Assembly (NCBI GenBank): GCA_029465975.1
Contig: CM055754.1
Coordinates: 2,144,616-2,208,615 of the forward strand
Source of the DNA: Dallia pectoralis
Taxonomy: Eukaryota > Chordata > Actinopteri > Esociformes > Umbridae
Direction: 5' to 3'
Length of the DNA stretch: 64,000 bases
A model generated the notes under the pieces. It made no database searches and was not told where the DNA came from. It worked only from the letters and a program-made list of their open reading frames with translations. Both the position numbers and the translations under genes were made by a program. This document shows positions 49,294 to 58,927 of this stretch, piece by piece. Position 1 is the stretch's first letter; the number at the start of each line of letters is the position of its first letter.

Positions 49294-49760
49294 TTAACCA
49301 CAGTGGAAACAGAGCCTCACCGACCTGTGTGTTCCATCCAGACAAAGACTTCTGGGGGATTCTTCCTATGGAGAAAGCATCTGGTCACAGATCTCATCAT
49401 CACAGTGAGGAAAAGGGCCAGATGAGCAGTGAGAAGTCCGGTAGTACAGCCCATTGCGTGCACGCACGCACACACACACACTCACACACACACACACACA
49501 TACTAAGGGGCTGGTCAGCCCATGTATCAAAGCACTGATTACTTAACCTTTCAATCCAACCCCACGTCACCCGTTTATCCCCCTCTCTCTCTCCCCAGAA
49601 GCAGACATAGTTCCCCCTGGAGATGGGCGTCAACACACTTCTTTTAATGGGGATCTGTGAGCCTCTCTGACTCGGCCAACAGGAGGACGTTCACTGATGT
49701 GCGAGTGTCACAGCGGTAGAACAGGCTCCATCTTCTAGCCGTTCCAACCCCCTGCGGACG
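49294..49760. other. No gene; CA microsatellite
   Basis: CA-type run at about 49467-49500. Nothing else supportable. Confidence 0.4.
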
Positions 49761-50017
49761 GCTCACGTGGACACACTGCTCACGTGGACACACTGCTCAC
49801 GTGGACACACTGCTCACGTGGACACACTGCTCACGTGGACACACTGCTCACGTGGACACACTGCTCACGTGGACACACTGCTCACGTGGACACACTGCTC
49901 ACGTGGACACACTGCTCACGTGGACACACTGCTCACGTGGACACACTGCTCACGTGGACACACTGCTCACGTGGACACACTGCTCACGTGGACACACTGC
50001 TCACGTGGACACACTGC
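49761..50017. repeat. 17-bp minisatellite, 15 copies, one E-box per unit
   Basis: The unit GCTCACGTGGACACACT repeats 15 times with no difference I can see. Each unit contains CACGTG, the palindromic E-box bound by bHLH factors such as USF, MYC/MAX and CLOCK/BMAL. At 17 bp spacing, sites rotate around the helix. Three overlapping plus-strand frames are repeat translations. Confidence 0.97.
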
Positions 50018-50685
50018 AGTGGTTACCGACCAGACTGCAGATAATGTGAAAGTTGTTGAACCGCTGCCCCCTCACGCGCACTTCCACCGCTGACACCCAC
50101 CGTGAAATGAAGACACTTGTCTCTGTAATTACCTGCCACTGTGTAGATGGGGTTGACTGCCGTTATAGAAGACGTAGGCTGCCCCCCGACCCCCAGACCA
50201 CCTCCCCACCTCTGCGATGCTTTACACATATTCCCCGTTACACATAACTGTTATTATTTGTTCTAAATATTCAGCAGATATTTAACAGTGAAATAACACT
50301 GTAAACTGGTAGCTTTCCGAAATGCCACCGAAGATCTCTGCAGTGTCGACCGGCTGCCAAAACCTAATTTAGTGTCGTACACTGAAAGGTGAAACCACAG
50401 TAAAAATAAATGCATTTAGAAATAAACCAGGGAAATAACGTATTTAGATATAAACACAGCTTTTCTTACTTGGAAAAGGGGATTTTGCAAGGTTGGCTTG
50501 AACTAAACAACCAAACGTAAGCCCAGTAGTTTGCTGCCTCGTTCTGTAATGATCTCATCTTAACATATAAAGAAAAAACTCTTAGTTCTTAAGTCTGAAT
50601 ATGGCCCTATTGCAACTGAACTTATATTGAACTTATTTTTCATTGCAAATAATTCTGGGAAGTTTTGCCTGCTGTGTTCCCTGCT
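50018..50685. other. No gene recognised
   Basis: Single-copy-looking AT-rich sequence with no supportable feature. Confidence 0.4.
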
Positions 50686-50757
50686 GGCCCTGGCCAATCA
50701 GTAAGTCGGCCCTGGCCAATCAGTAAGTCGGCCCAGCCAATCAGTAAGCCGGCTCAA
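50686..50757. repeat. 22-bp repeat carrying CCAAT boxes, 3 copies
   Basis: GGCCCTGGCCAATCAGTAAG occurs at 50686 and 50708, with a third, slightly shorter GGCCCAGCCAATCAGTAAG at 50730 and a decayed fourth (GGCTCAATCAG). Three intact CCAAT pentamers lie 21-22 bp apart and another (AACCAATAG) follows near 50778. NF-Y binding is possible but untested. Confidence 0.8.
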
Positions 50758-52686
50758 TCAGACTGACAGTAGCTGTAACCAATAGCTGAGTACAGTTGAG
50801 TCCATGTTCCGCCCTACGGGACACTAAACACGCAGGTGGGGCCAACCACCGTGCCGTGTCAGAACCCGTTGCTTTCCAAGACCCAAATAACTTTTTCTAT
50901 CTTTACTTCCAGGCCATAATTGTCTTTATTTCAAACACAATAAAGCGGAGTTGTTGCGACATTCGTGTCATTCTTAATTTTCACATGCGGTCCTTTTGAA
51001 CGCATAACTCAATCCGAACTCCAAACAAGTTCAGTTTGTTTGTCATCATATCAAATGGTACCCGTATTCCTGCCAGCGCCGGTCTTCTAAACCCTGTGTC
51101 ATCCTCGGCCTGTTCAACATCACACATAATCTAATGTGTCTACGAGTTTGAGCTTCCCTAATCAAAGACCTTTCTCAATATTCTCTCACACACAAACACA
51201 CACACATGCGACAACCAGGCAGCATATTTCCTGTTTGCAGTAATCACGTTATGATTACTGTACTAGTCTAAATACTCATCAGCTTGATACAGTAAACAAT
51301 TAGACAAGTGTGTGTGTGTGTGTGTGTGTGTGTGAGAGACTTGCAAATGTTCTCCCAGTTCTCCCTAGAATCACACACACACACAGCCATGTAATTCAAG
51401 GGCTTTTTTGTTTTTATGACAGTACTTATTATGTTTATTTATATTTCGGCACTTCACAAAGAAACCCAAGGTATGTTATTATCTTTACATTTTTGTACGA
51501 AACTCGTGGTTTAGCTCATGCGTTTGTCTTCGGCACAATGAATCGTGTAGCATCAAACAAATCCGTTTTAGGCAATCAGTGTTCAGTGCCGTAAACACTG
51601 CGTTTTATTTCATTTAAACCAATCACTGACAACGCAAAGTAATGGTGTTTATTTGCTCGGCAGTTATGTTGTTGGGATCTGAGCAAGCGAGGTCAAAGAA
51701 AGATGTCAATCTGTCCTTGAGCAAGGCAGCTAACATTGGTTGGTCTGTAGGGTCACGGTCAGAAAGCACTGATCTGTTGATGGGGCTGGTACCCTTCCAG
51801 TGTCTGAGGGAAAATCCAACCAACCACCTCATACAGCATTATGTCAGTGGTCAATTAAAACGGGACAGATGCAGGGACTTCTAATATGGCCTCCGGTTCG
51901 CTACTGTACCACAGATACCCAAGCTGTCCCTTTCTAGCAGGATGTTTAAGTATGTCAGGACAGAGTGCCTGGATTAGAAGTTTGAGTCTCTAAAGAGGAG
52001 GATTCCGCTTAATTAAATGGACACATCCGGATAGACAGTGTGCAGTGCTGAGACAGACACTCGTCTCCAAAAGCAGACACTATCCCCCCCGTTGAGACTA
52101 GAATTTGTGGGTTCAGTCCGGGCTGCTTAAAAGCCTGGACACAAGACAGAAGTGGACTGCCTAAAATACTGAGCTTTTTATACACACCAACATAAGCCGG
52201 AGAATCAAAGCACGGTCGTGTTCACTGGAGAGAACCGGGGAACACACAGAGAGGCGGGAGAGCACGGGCGCACAAACACACACACGCAAGCAGACGCGCA
52301 CATACACACTCAGTTCCAGGGTCACTTTCGCCCTGCCCCTTGACTACTTAGCCCAAGTGCTCAATTAAGCATAGCTTGTTTAACTGATTTCCTTCCCATT
52401 CTGTTATTGTTACCATGTGCTGTATGTACGCCTTCGCTTTTCTATTCCGGAGGAATTTCACTGAGGCCGTCTCAACTGTTTTCCTTACATTTGTCCTCGT
52501 TCCCCGTGTGCATCACGCGGCTGCGATTGCTACTCGACGATATAGCCTACGTCCGAAGACGTTTGGTTTCACGCAGCGGCGGAGTGCAGATGTCACCCGG
52601 GACGCGATGTACCTGATGGGGTGAACTTCCCAGGTGAGCAGAACGAAGGGACGATTCAACGTTAATCGTGGAATGCCGATATCCAA
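50758..52686. other. No gene recognised; CCTTGAGCAAGGCA motif
   Basis: Mostly single-copy-looking. (GT)n at 51309-51333. CCTTGAGCAAGGCAGCTAAC near 51715 resembles a motif of common fish dispersed repeats, but too little is present to call an element. Confidence 0.35.
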
Positions 52687-52754
52687 GCTACGTGTCATGG
52701 AACGAGAGACCAAGACGTTGGCTACGTGTCATGGAACGAGAGACCAAGACGTTG
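52687..52754. repeat. Perfect 34-bp tandem duplication
   Basis: GCTACGTGTCATGGAACGAG followed by AGACCAAGACGTTG occurs twice in tandem (52687-52720 and 52721-52754) with no difference. Confidence 0.95.
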
Positions 52755-53814
52755 TCGTCGTACGTCCCGGCCACCTAGATGGGCTGAAGTGGCCCTGCAG
52801 GAGTGATTGTTCCTGGGTAAATTAAACTAGCGATAGTCCAGGGACAGCCTCCCATGTCGAACAATCATAATTACCCTGCTGATTCTGCTCCAGGCATAAC
52901 AACGCAATTATCCTCCTTACATGACTGATGGATGGTCGTGTGTGTGTGTGAGTGCGTGTGTAGGCATGTGTGTGTTTACTGTTATCGTGCACTATTCGGC
53001 AATCACAACAGTGAGCTGCTTTGGCCTCCCACTCAGTGAGTGAGCTGGTTTCATAAATCAAGTTATTAAGATAACGTCAGCAGAAGGGCCACGGGTCCAA
53101 TAGTATAGACCTGAAGCTCTACTGGAACGCCTAATGTTTCACGGCAAATGAGAAGTTAAATAGAGCATCGATTTCCATCTAATTTCTAGGTAACTAAAGT
53201 TACAATTAACTCGAACAAAATAATTACTTATATCTCTTGATACGGAGAAGACTTGGAAACGGGTTTATCATGTCCACCCTACTTCTATAAAAAAAGTATC
53301 TAAAATACAAGGACTATAAATCTGAGTGACAGGTCTCCATTCTAAATGTTTCCACGATCCTGGAAAATAAATGAGTGGACTTTAGTCAATAAGCCAAGGG
53401 TACACTACATAGGGGCTACATTTGGGACTACTTTTCCAGTGAGTGAAATCCTGAACCAGTGAACTAAAAAAACACACATTTCAATTTACAGCATTATCCT
53501 AAGAAAGAATGGTGCTTTAGTATGTATGAATAGAATTCACACTAAGTGGTGTTTATTAGACAAATCTGTTGAAACTATGCGATTTGCCTCAGCGGCACAC
53601 GAACATACACACACCCCCAAGCGCATGGACACCAACACTCAGAGAGGCAAAGACACACAGAAAATACCACACCACCTTCAACAGTGTCACGCTTCATTTT
53701 CACCCAGCCATCCACAACACGATCGACATCCGTCAGTCATGAAAAAAACAGGCACTGAAATGTAAGCACGGTCTTTTCCCCCTGTCCGGATACGTCTGCC
53801 TTCTGGGGCGTTTG
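52755..53814. other. No gene recognised
   Basis: Single-copy-looking sequence; frames of 60-80 codons with no recognisable domain. Confidence 0.4.
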
Positions 53815-53987
53815 GGATGCCCCTCGCCCTGCCCTCATCTTCATGCTTAAGGATGCCCCTCTCCATGCCCTCATCTTCATGCTTAAGGATGCCCCTCTCC
53901 ATGCCCTCATCTTCATGCTTAAGGATGCCCCTCTCCATGCCCTCATCTTCATGCTTAAAGATGCCCCTCGCCCTGCCCTCATCTTCT
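53815..53987. repeat. 36-bp minisatellite, about 4.8 copies
   Basis: The unit joins GGATGCCCCTCTCCATGCCC to TCATCTTCATGCTTAA. The first and last units carry CTCGCCCTGCCC where the internal three carry CTCTCCATGCCC. The unit is a multiple of three, so frames stay open on both strands (167 codons plus, 126 codons minus). The non-repeat portions are not recognisable. Confidence 0.94.
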
Positions 53988-55072
53988 GAGACACTCAGTC
54001 TAGAGATGGGGGTTGATTTAGAGAGGCGGTGCTGCACCTCATCCAAAATGAACAGCACTTCAAACATGAGGTCATCTAAACATCTGTCTGCAGCATGTCT
54101 GCCGGGAGTTCAATCAAAGCGCCCGCTTAAACATTTACAATTGTTTCTGAAAATAAATATTAGGCCCATTTCTGCTCTGATTGTGGAAGCCAATCCAATT
54201 GCCAACCGGGTCCCGTTGGTCAATGCGAGGAAATGGGACACTCGTTTGAAACGGCAATCTCTTTCCATCCGCAGAACGACCCTGATGGACCTGACACACC
54301 GGTGGCTTTATTTAAGCTAAGTGGACTTTATTTGTTCGATGCAGCCTCATTTGAGATTCCCAATTTATAACCAATTTAGGATAAGAGTAATTTATGTTTA
54401 ATTTAAACACTGCCATCGTTGGGGACTGTATCTAATCATACATCATACTTAGGATCTGTCTAGCATTGACACACTCCATTTGCTAGGAACGTATTGGTTT
54501 ACCAAGCCACTAGTGCAAACTGCTAATGTTAAGTACATTGTCAAGTAGGAAGGAAAAATAAACTAAATGTAATAAAATAACACAATAGCCACGTTTTCTG
54601 AAATACAAGTAGTTGTTAGTGAAGTATTTACTTCCGGAAGCATATTGAATGCACAACATCTATGGTTAACATTGATATTTGAAATATTGTTATCTGCATT
54701 TATTACATCCTGCATGAGTATAACTTCACACCATAGAAATACATGTACTTAAGCACAGAATGATCTTGCACATTTACACAAATATATATCTAAACCTGAG
54801 TTTAGAGCGACTGAAGTGTTAACATTTCAAGTCAACCTCAGGTTTTTCTGCTGTTGGGAAAAGTGAAAGAGTTGGATATTGCTGCCCTCTTCTGGTAAAA
54901 ACATGGAACTGAAACAGTAAAAAACAGGAATTGCATTGCCCACCTCAGAAGAAGTTAATACAAAATGTATTCTATATTTTCATCTTCATTGTTTAACAAC
55001 GCCTTAATCATTAATGTATTAATGTACCCAGAGCCAGCACATTACTCAGCCACTATACATTACAAGTTGTCT
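53988..55072. other. No gene recognised
   Basis: AT-rich sequence leading up to the inverted repeat. No supportable feature. Confidence 0.4.
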
Positions 55073-56856
55073 GAGAGTTGCCTGAGGGTTGACCTTCCCT
55101 TTAAAATGTAGAAAATGACTGAACCGTGTCCGCTCCAGACTCCGACAGCCCAGTGTACCAAAGTCCACACACATTCAGAACAACAAAGCCAAGATTAATT
55201 TATGTATAGTACACACAGTACCTGCTCCGTGACCCGCCTGTGCGGCACATAAATTAACACCAGCCCCGGCTCTAACCTCGTAAACAGGGGAGTCAAAAAG
55301 CTAAGGACACCCTCAGGAAGAGACAGGGGCATGGGCGTGTCCCGTTACACACCAAAGAAAAGTGAATAGGTGAACTACGGCTAAGGCGCAGCAAGGCCAC
55401 CTCCAGGGCCGGCTTACGATCTCGCTAAAAGTGGTAAAGTGAAAGAGGTAAAGAGCGACGGTCTTCTGTCTGTGTCCACGTCCCTAAAGAATTAACACGG
55501 TCCGCACACCAAGACAGTTGTACAGGAAGCATCGGTGCACATAGAAGGCGGAGAAGATTTGGAACAGACCATCAGATCCTCAGGATGTTCCACAGCTGCA
55601 CGGCCTTGTATGGCAAACGGCTTTACACTCGAAGCACTACAGAGTTCACCACTAGGTGGAGTCAGAGTTTCAGAACAGACAGAGACAGACAAGCCATAGA
55701 GTATTCCCATATTCCCAAAACACACTAATCCTTAAGACAAGCTCTTATCACTTACCCTTCATACACACAGACAGACGCTGCACACACCCATTCACACCAA
55801 TCATGTATCAGCACACAAACAAAGTAATAAACAAGCTATTGTAAAATCTACAATTGTTTATATATTCCTTATGATACAATTTAATATAGTACATTTATTT
55901 TCATTTAATTGCCAGTTGGTTGGCAATTGATATATTATTTTATTCTGCTACTTTGAATGTGTTATTGGACAGGAAAACATTTTCCGTTTGTATTGTTTTA
56001 GTCGAAAAAGCAGTAAGATGGATTCAAACCCATGCTGCAGCAGTACATGTGCACAGGAGCAGCCTGGCCCCGTGATTGTCAACATAACTGGCATGAAGTA
56101 GGTAGTCCACTGATATTTCACACATTAATTTCATGGCATGTTAAAGAAAATACCATACAGCAATGTCACATCATCTACAACACTTGACTTGTGTGTTGTA
56201 ACAGCTGTTTACATTTAGTAGATGGGAGTTTTACTTACTCAAACTTGTTCTAAGGGCAGAAAAGAAAATTGTTATGATTGTTTTACAGATTCAACCAATG
56301 AAATTAAAGTAGAGGCGGGATTAAGGCGTTTGGAAATATGGAGGGAAGGATCTTACAGACGACGACACGTTATTGACTGTTCGTGGGAGAAAGATCACTT
56401 GTCATCAGGTAAGTGAATTTATTAAAACGTTTTGTTTGTTGAAATACGAAATTCACAGTTGAAATTCACAGATAAACAGCCTCTAAATTGTGCTAAGATA
56501 ATTGGGGAACATTTAAAATGCACAAAACTAATTCAACGTTTATATCGGATGTATTTGATGCGTGCTTCAGTCAAACACACCAAAGCAGCTAACGTAGAAT
56601 TAGCATAACGTTAACGCTTTCCCAATGCTACCACGCGCTGTCTGTGAAACCGATAAGTTATGCGATCACATAACTCAAATCTCCGCGACTCAGTATCATA
56701 ATGTGTTATTTTTTGTGTACTGTATGCTTCTCTCGGGGCAGGAGTTTTCAGGTTCATGTTACTGTGTGCTGCTCTCAGGGCAGGAGTAACGTTACTCCAC
56801 ATTCATATTGCTGTCTTATTTTTAGTGTGTAATGCGCTGCTCTCAGGGCAGGAGTA
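55073..56856 (+). repeat. Left arm of the inverted repeat
   Basis: 1784 bp matching the right arm in reverse complement. It carries a 77-codon minus-strand frame (55492-55725) and a 64-codon plus-strand frame (56222-56416) that both recur in the right arm. Observed single-base differences include a C/T in CTCC(A)CC versus CTCTACC near 55650, ATCATG versus ATCCTG near 55802, and TTCCGT versus TTCAGT near 55983. The inner end contains units of the 62-bp repeat in reverse orientation. Confidence 0.85.
56222..56416 (+). other. Exon-like 64-codon ORF with splice donor (left arm)
   Basis: An ATG-initiated frame with balanced composition whose last codons run across CAG|GTAAGTG (cut after 56408), a full consensus 5' splice site. 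Just before the donor is an AT- and CCAAT-containing stretch (AACCAATGAAATTAAAG near 56293). The same frame with identical translation lies in the right arm on the opposite strand. I do not recognise the protein. It could be a first exon captured by the element or chance. Confidence 0.25.
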
Positions 56857-57485
56857 CTCCATATTAAGACAGCAATATGAATATGTAGTACTCCTGCCCT
56901 GAGAGCAGCGCATTATACACTAAAAATAAGACAGCGATATGAATATGGAGTACTCCTGCCCTGAGAGCAGCGCATTACACACTAAAAATAAGACAGCAAT
57001 ATGAATATGGAGTACTCCTGCCCTGAGAGCAGCGCATTATACACTAAAAATAAGACAGCAATACGAATATGGAGTACTCCTGCCCTGAGCGCAGCGCATT
57101 ATACACTAAAAATAAGACAGCAAGACGAATATAGAGTACTCCTGCCCTGAGAGCAGCGCATTATACACAAAAAATAAGACAGCAATACGAATATGGAGTA
57201 CTCCTGCCCTGAGAGCAGCGCATTAATACACAAAAAATAAGACAGCAATATAAATATGGAGTACTCCTGCCCTGAGAGCAGCGCATTATACACTAAAAAT
57301 ACAACAGCAATATGAATATGGAGTACTCCTGCCCTGAGAGCAGCGCATTATACACTAAAAATAAGACAGCAATATGAATATGGAGTACTCCTGCCCTGAG
57401 AGCAGCGCATTATACACAAAAAAAAGACAGCAAGACGAATATAGAGTACTCCTGCCCTGAGAGCAGCGCATTATACACTAAAAAT
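56857..57485. repeat. 62-bp tandem array in the palindrome centre (left part)
   Basis: About ten units that include GAGTACTCCTGCCCTGAGAG, CAGCGCATTATACACTAAAA and ATAAGACAGC, with period 62 bp (for example 56948 to 57010). Units here have the orientation of the right arm, opposite to the copies at the left arm's inner end. The switch occurs at about 56857-56885. Array units resume after the hAT insertion at 58775. Confidence 0.93.
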
Positions 57486-57616
57486 TAGGGATGCACCGAA
57501 ATGAAAATTCTTGGCCGAAACCGAAAACCGAAAAAGAGGAAACCAAGACCGAAAACCGAAACACCGAAATAAATTATGCCAATTATTAGTACCATTGCAT
57601 TTATGGATACGAGGCA

Positions 57617-58270
57617 CCAAGGGCGTAGGTTTGGTCTCAGCTTTGGTGGGGACATCTCCCCCCCCCCTCCGGCAAGTGAACTTTTACTGAGAATAATGTG
57701 ATTATTTTTGCGTTTAGTTGAGACAATAGCCTGTTGCTTTTATACTACACTAAAGTTTAACTAGCATAGGCCTATCCATGTGCAGACAAAAATCATTATG
57801 TAGTACCTGGCGTTCAACTTTTAGATGGTAATGCTGTTTGTCAGATTCAATATATTGTAGCGACCCTGGTGGTGCCACTACTCCGCCCCTACTAATGGGA
57901 TATCCCAAATAGGCCACATTACATAAGCAAAATATACACAGGAAACATTTCCACTGTTTATTGTGACTGCAAGATTCTAACATATGGGGTATGTATTAAC
58001 AGAAAGCACTGGTAACTTTACCGTTGTCTTCAGTCACTATCCTGTGTACTTATAGCGTGTCAGATAACTCCCCTCCCCTAGGTTTTTTAGCCAATCAAAT
58101 TACGGCGTTTCTAGTACCGTCCTCCTGGCGCTGCGGTCGGCCCATTGACCCAAATCGCTTCACAAACTCATAACGGAGTTCGCTAAAATATTGGTGGGGG
58201 CAATTTAGTCATGTTAAAATGTTGTTGAGGACATGTCCCCAGCATCCCCCCCCTAAACCTACGCCCATGT
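57617..58270. mobile_element. Non-autonomous TIR element nested inside the hAT element
   Basis: Left end CCAAGGGCGTAGGTTTG and right end TAAACCTACGCCCATGT form imperfect terminal inverted repeats (core GGGCGTAGGTTT). GAGGCA lies immediately outside both ends (57611-57616 and 58271-58276), a probable 6-bp target duplication. Inner subterminal TGGTGGGGACAT and GGACATGTCCCC blocks are also inverted. No transposase frame. Superfamily not assigned; removal would rejoin the hAT sequence. Confidence 0.75.
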
Positions 58271-58276
58271 GAGGCA

Positions 58277-58680
58277 TTTTCTTGCAGGATTTCACTGAAC
58301 ATATCAGACAACGAGGGTGCATGCCCCTCATCTAGTGCAGAGACGAGTCTTTTTTTCTGCGCTCTGATCTCCGTGCGCTGCTGCTCCGTGCGCTGCTGCT
58401 CCGTGCGCTGCTGCTCCGTGCGCTGCTGCTCCGTGCGCTGCTGCTCCGTGCGCTGCTGCTCCGTGCGCTGCTGCTCCGTGCGCTGCTGCTCCGTGCGCTG
58501 CTGCTCCGTGCGCTATTTCTCCGTCTCCACGCCGGTTCTCCGCATCCATCGCCGCCTGGATCATTTCTCGTGCGCGCTGCTTTATTTCTGCATCCAAGTA
58601 ATGGTCTTTATAACGCGGATCAAGTACAGTCGCGATGAAGTGCAGAGGATCCGAATAGATCACAACATATTTCGGCCGTA
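58277..58680 (-). pseudogene. hAT transposase C-terminal fragment, disrupted
   Basis: On the minus strand a frame contains FIATVLDPRYKDHYLDAEIK, the conserved (A)TxLDPR(Y/F)K region of hAT transposases, followed by REMIQAAMDAENRR. It then enters a 15-bp repeat expansion (58371-58514). Further downstream, in a different frame, SDMFSEILQEN is readable, indicating a frameshift, and a stop codon follows in the remaining hAT sequence beyond the nested element. The N-terminal zinc finger, most of the RNase H-like fold and the dimerisation region are absent, so it is not functional. Confidence 0.8.
58371..58514. repeat. 15-bp minisatellite inside the transposase fragment
   Basis: The unit CCGTGCGCTGCTGCT repeats about 9.6 times. 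On the transposase strand it encodes a repeated Ala-Ala-His-Gly-Ala, inserted between the DPRYK region and the C-terminal part while keeping frame. Confidence 0.95.
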
Positions 58681-58774
58681 TTGTTTCGGTGATAAAAGTA
58701 TTTCGGTCCCTTTTGGGCCATTTTCGGCCGAAAATTTTCGGTGGCCGAATATTCGGTGCATCCCTACTAAAAAT

Positions 58775-58927
58775 AAGACAGCAATATGAATATAGAGTAC
58801 TCCTGCCCCGAGAGCAGCGCATTATACACTAAAAAGACGACAGCAATACGAATATGGAGTACTCCTGCTCTGAGAGCATCGCATTAAACACTAAAAATAA
58901 GACAGCGATATGAATGTGGAGTAACGT
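58775..58927. repeat. 62-bp tandem array in the palindrome centre (right part)
   Basis: Continuation of the array interrupted by the hAT insertion, about two and a half more diverged units (CTGCCCCGAGAG, CTGCTCTGAGAGCATCG) before the right arm proper begins. Confidence 0.85.

Larger units (their letters stand above)
57486..58766 (-). mobile_element. hAT-superfamily element with perfect 8-bp target-site duplication
   Basis: Terminal inverted repeats TAGGGATGCACCGAAA at the left and ATTCGGTGCATCCCTA at the right (the last 12 bases mirror the first). The 8-bp CTAAAAAT at 57478-57485 is repeated at 58767-58774, exactly the duplication length typical of hAT, and is part of the 62-bp host unit. 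Subterminal GGCCGAAA/TTTCGGCC motifs flank both ends. Inside are a transposase fragment on the minus strand and a second nested element; without the latter it would be about 620 bp, a deletion derivative. Confidence 0.93.

Noticed and set aside
50996..51060. CAAATGGTACC fragment as another copy of the palindromic dispersed repeat
   Set aside because: Only a few bases match; no mirrored half is present.
51690..51800. Dispersed repeat suggested by CCTTGAGCAAGGCAGCTAAC
   Set aside because: The match is short and the flanks do not continue a family I can name.
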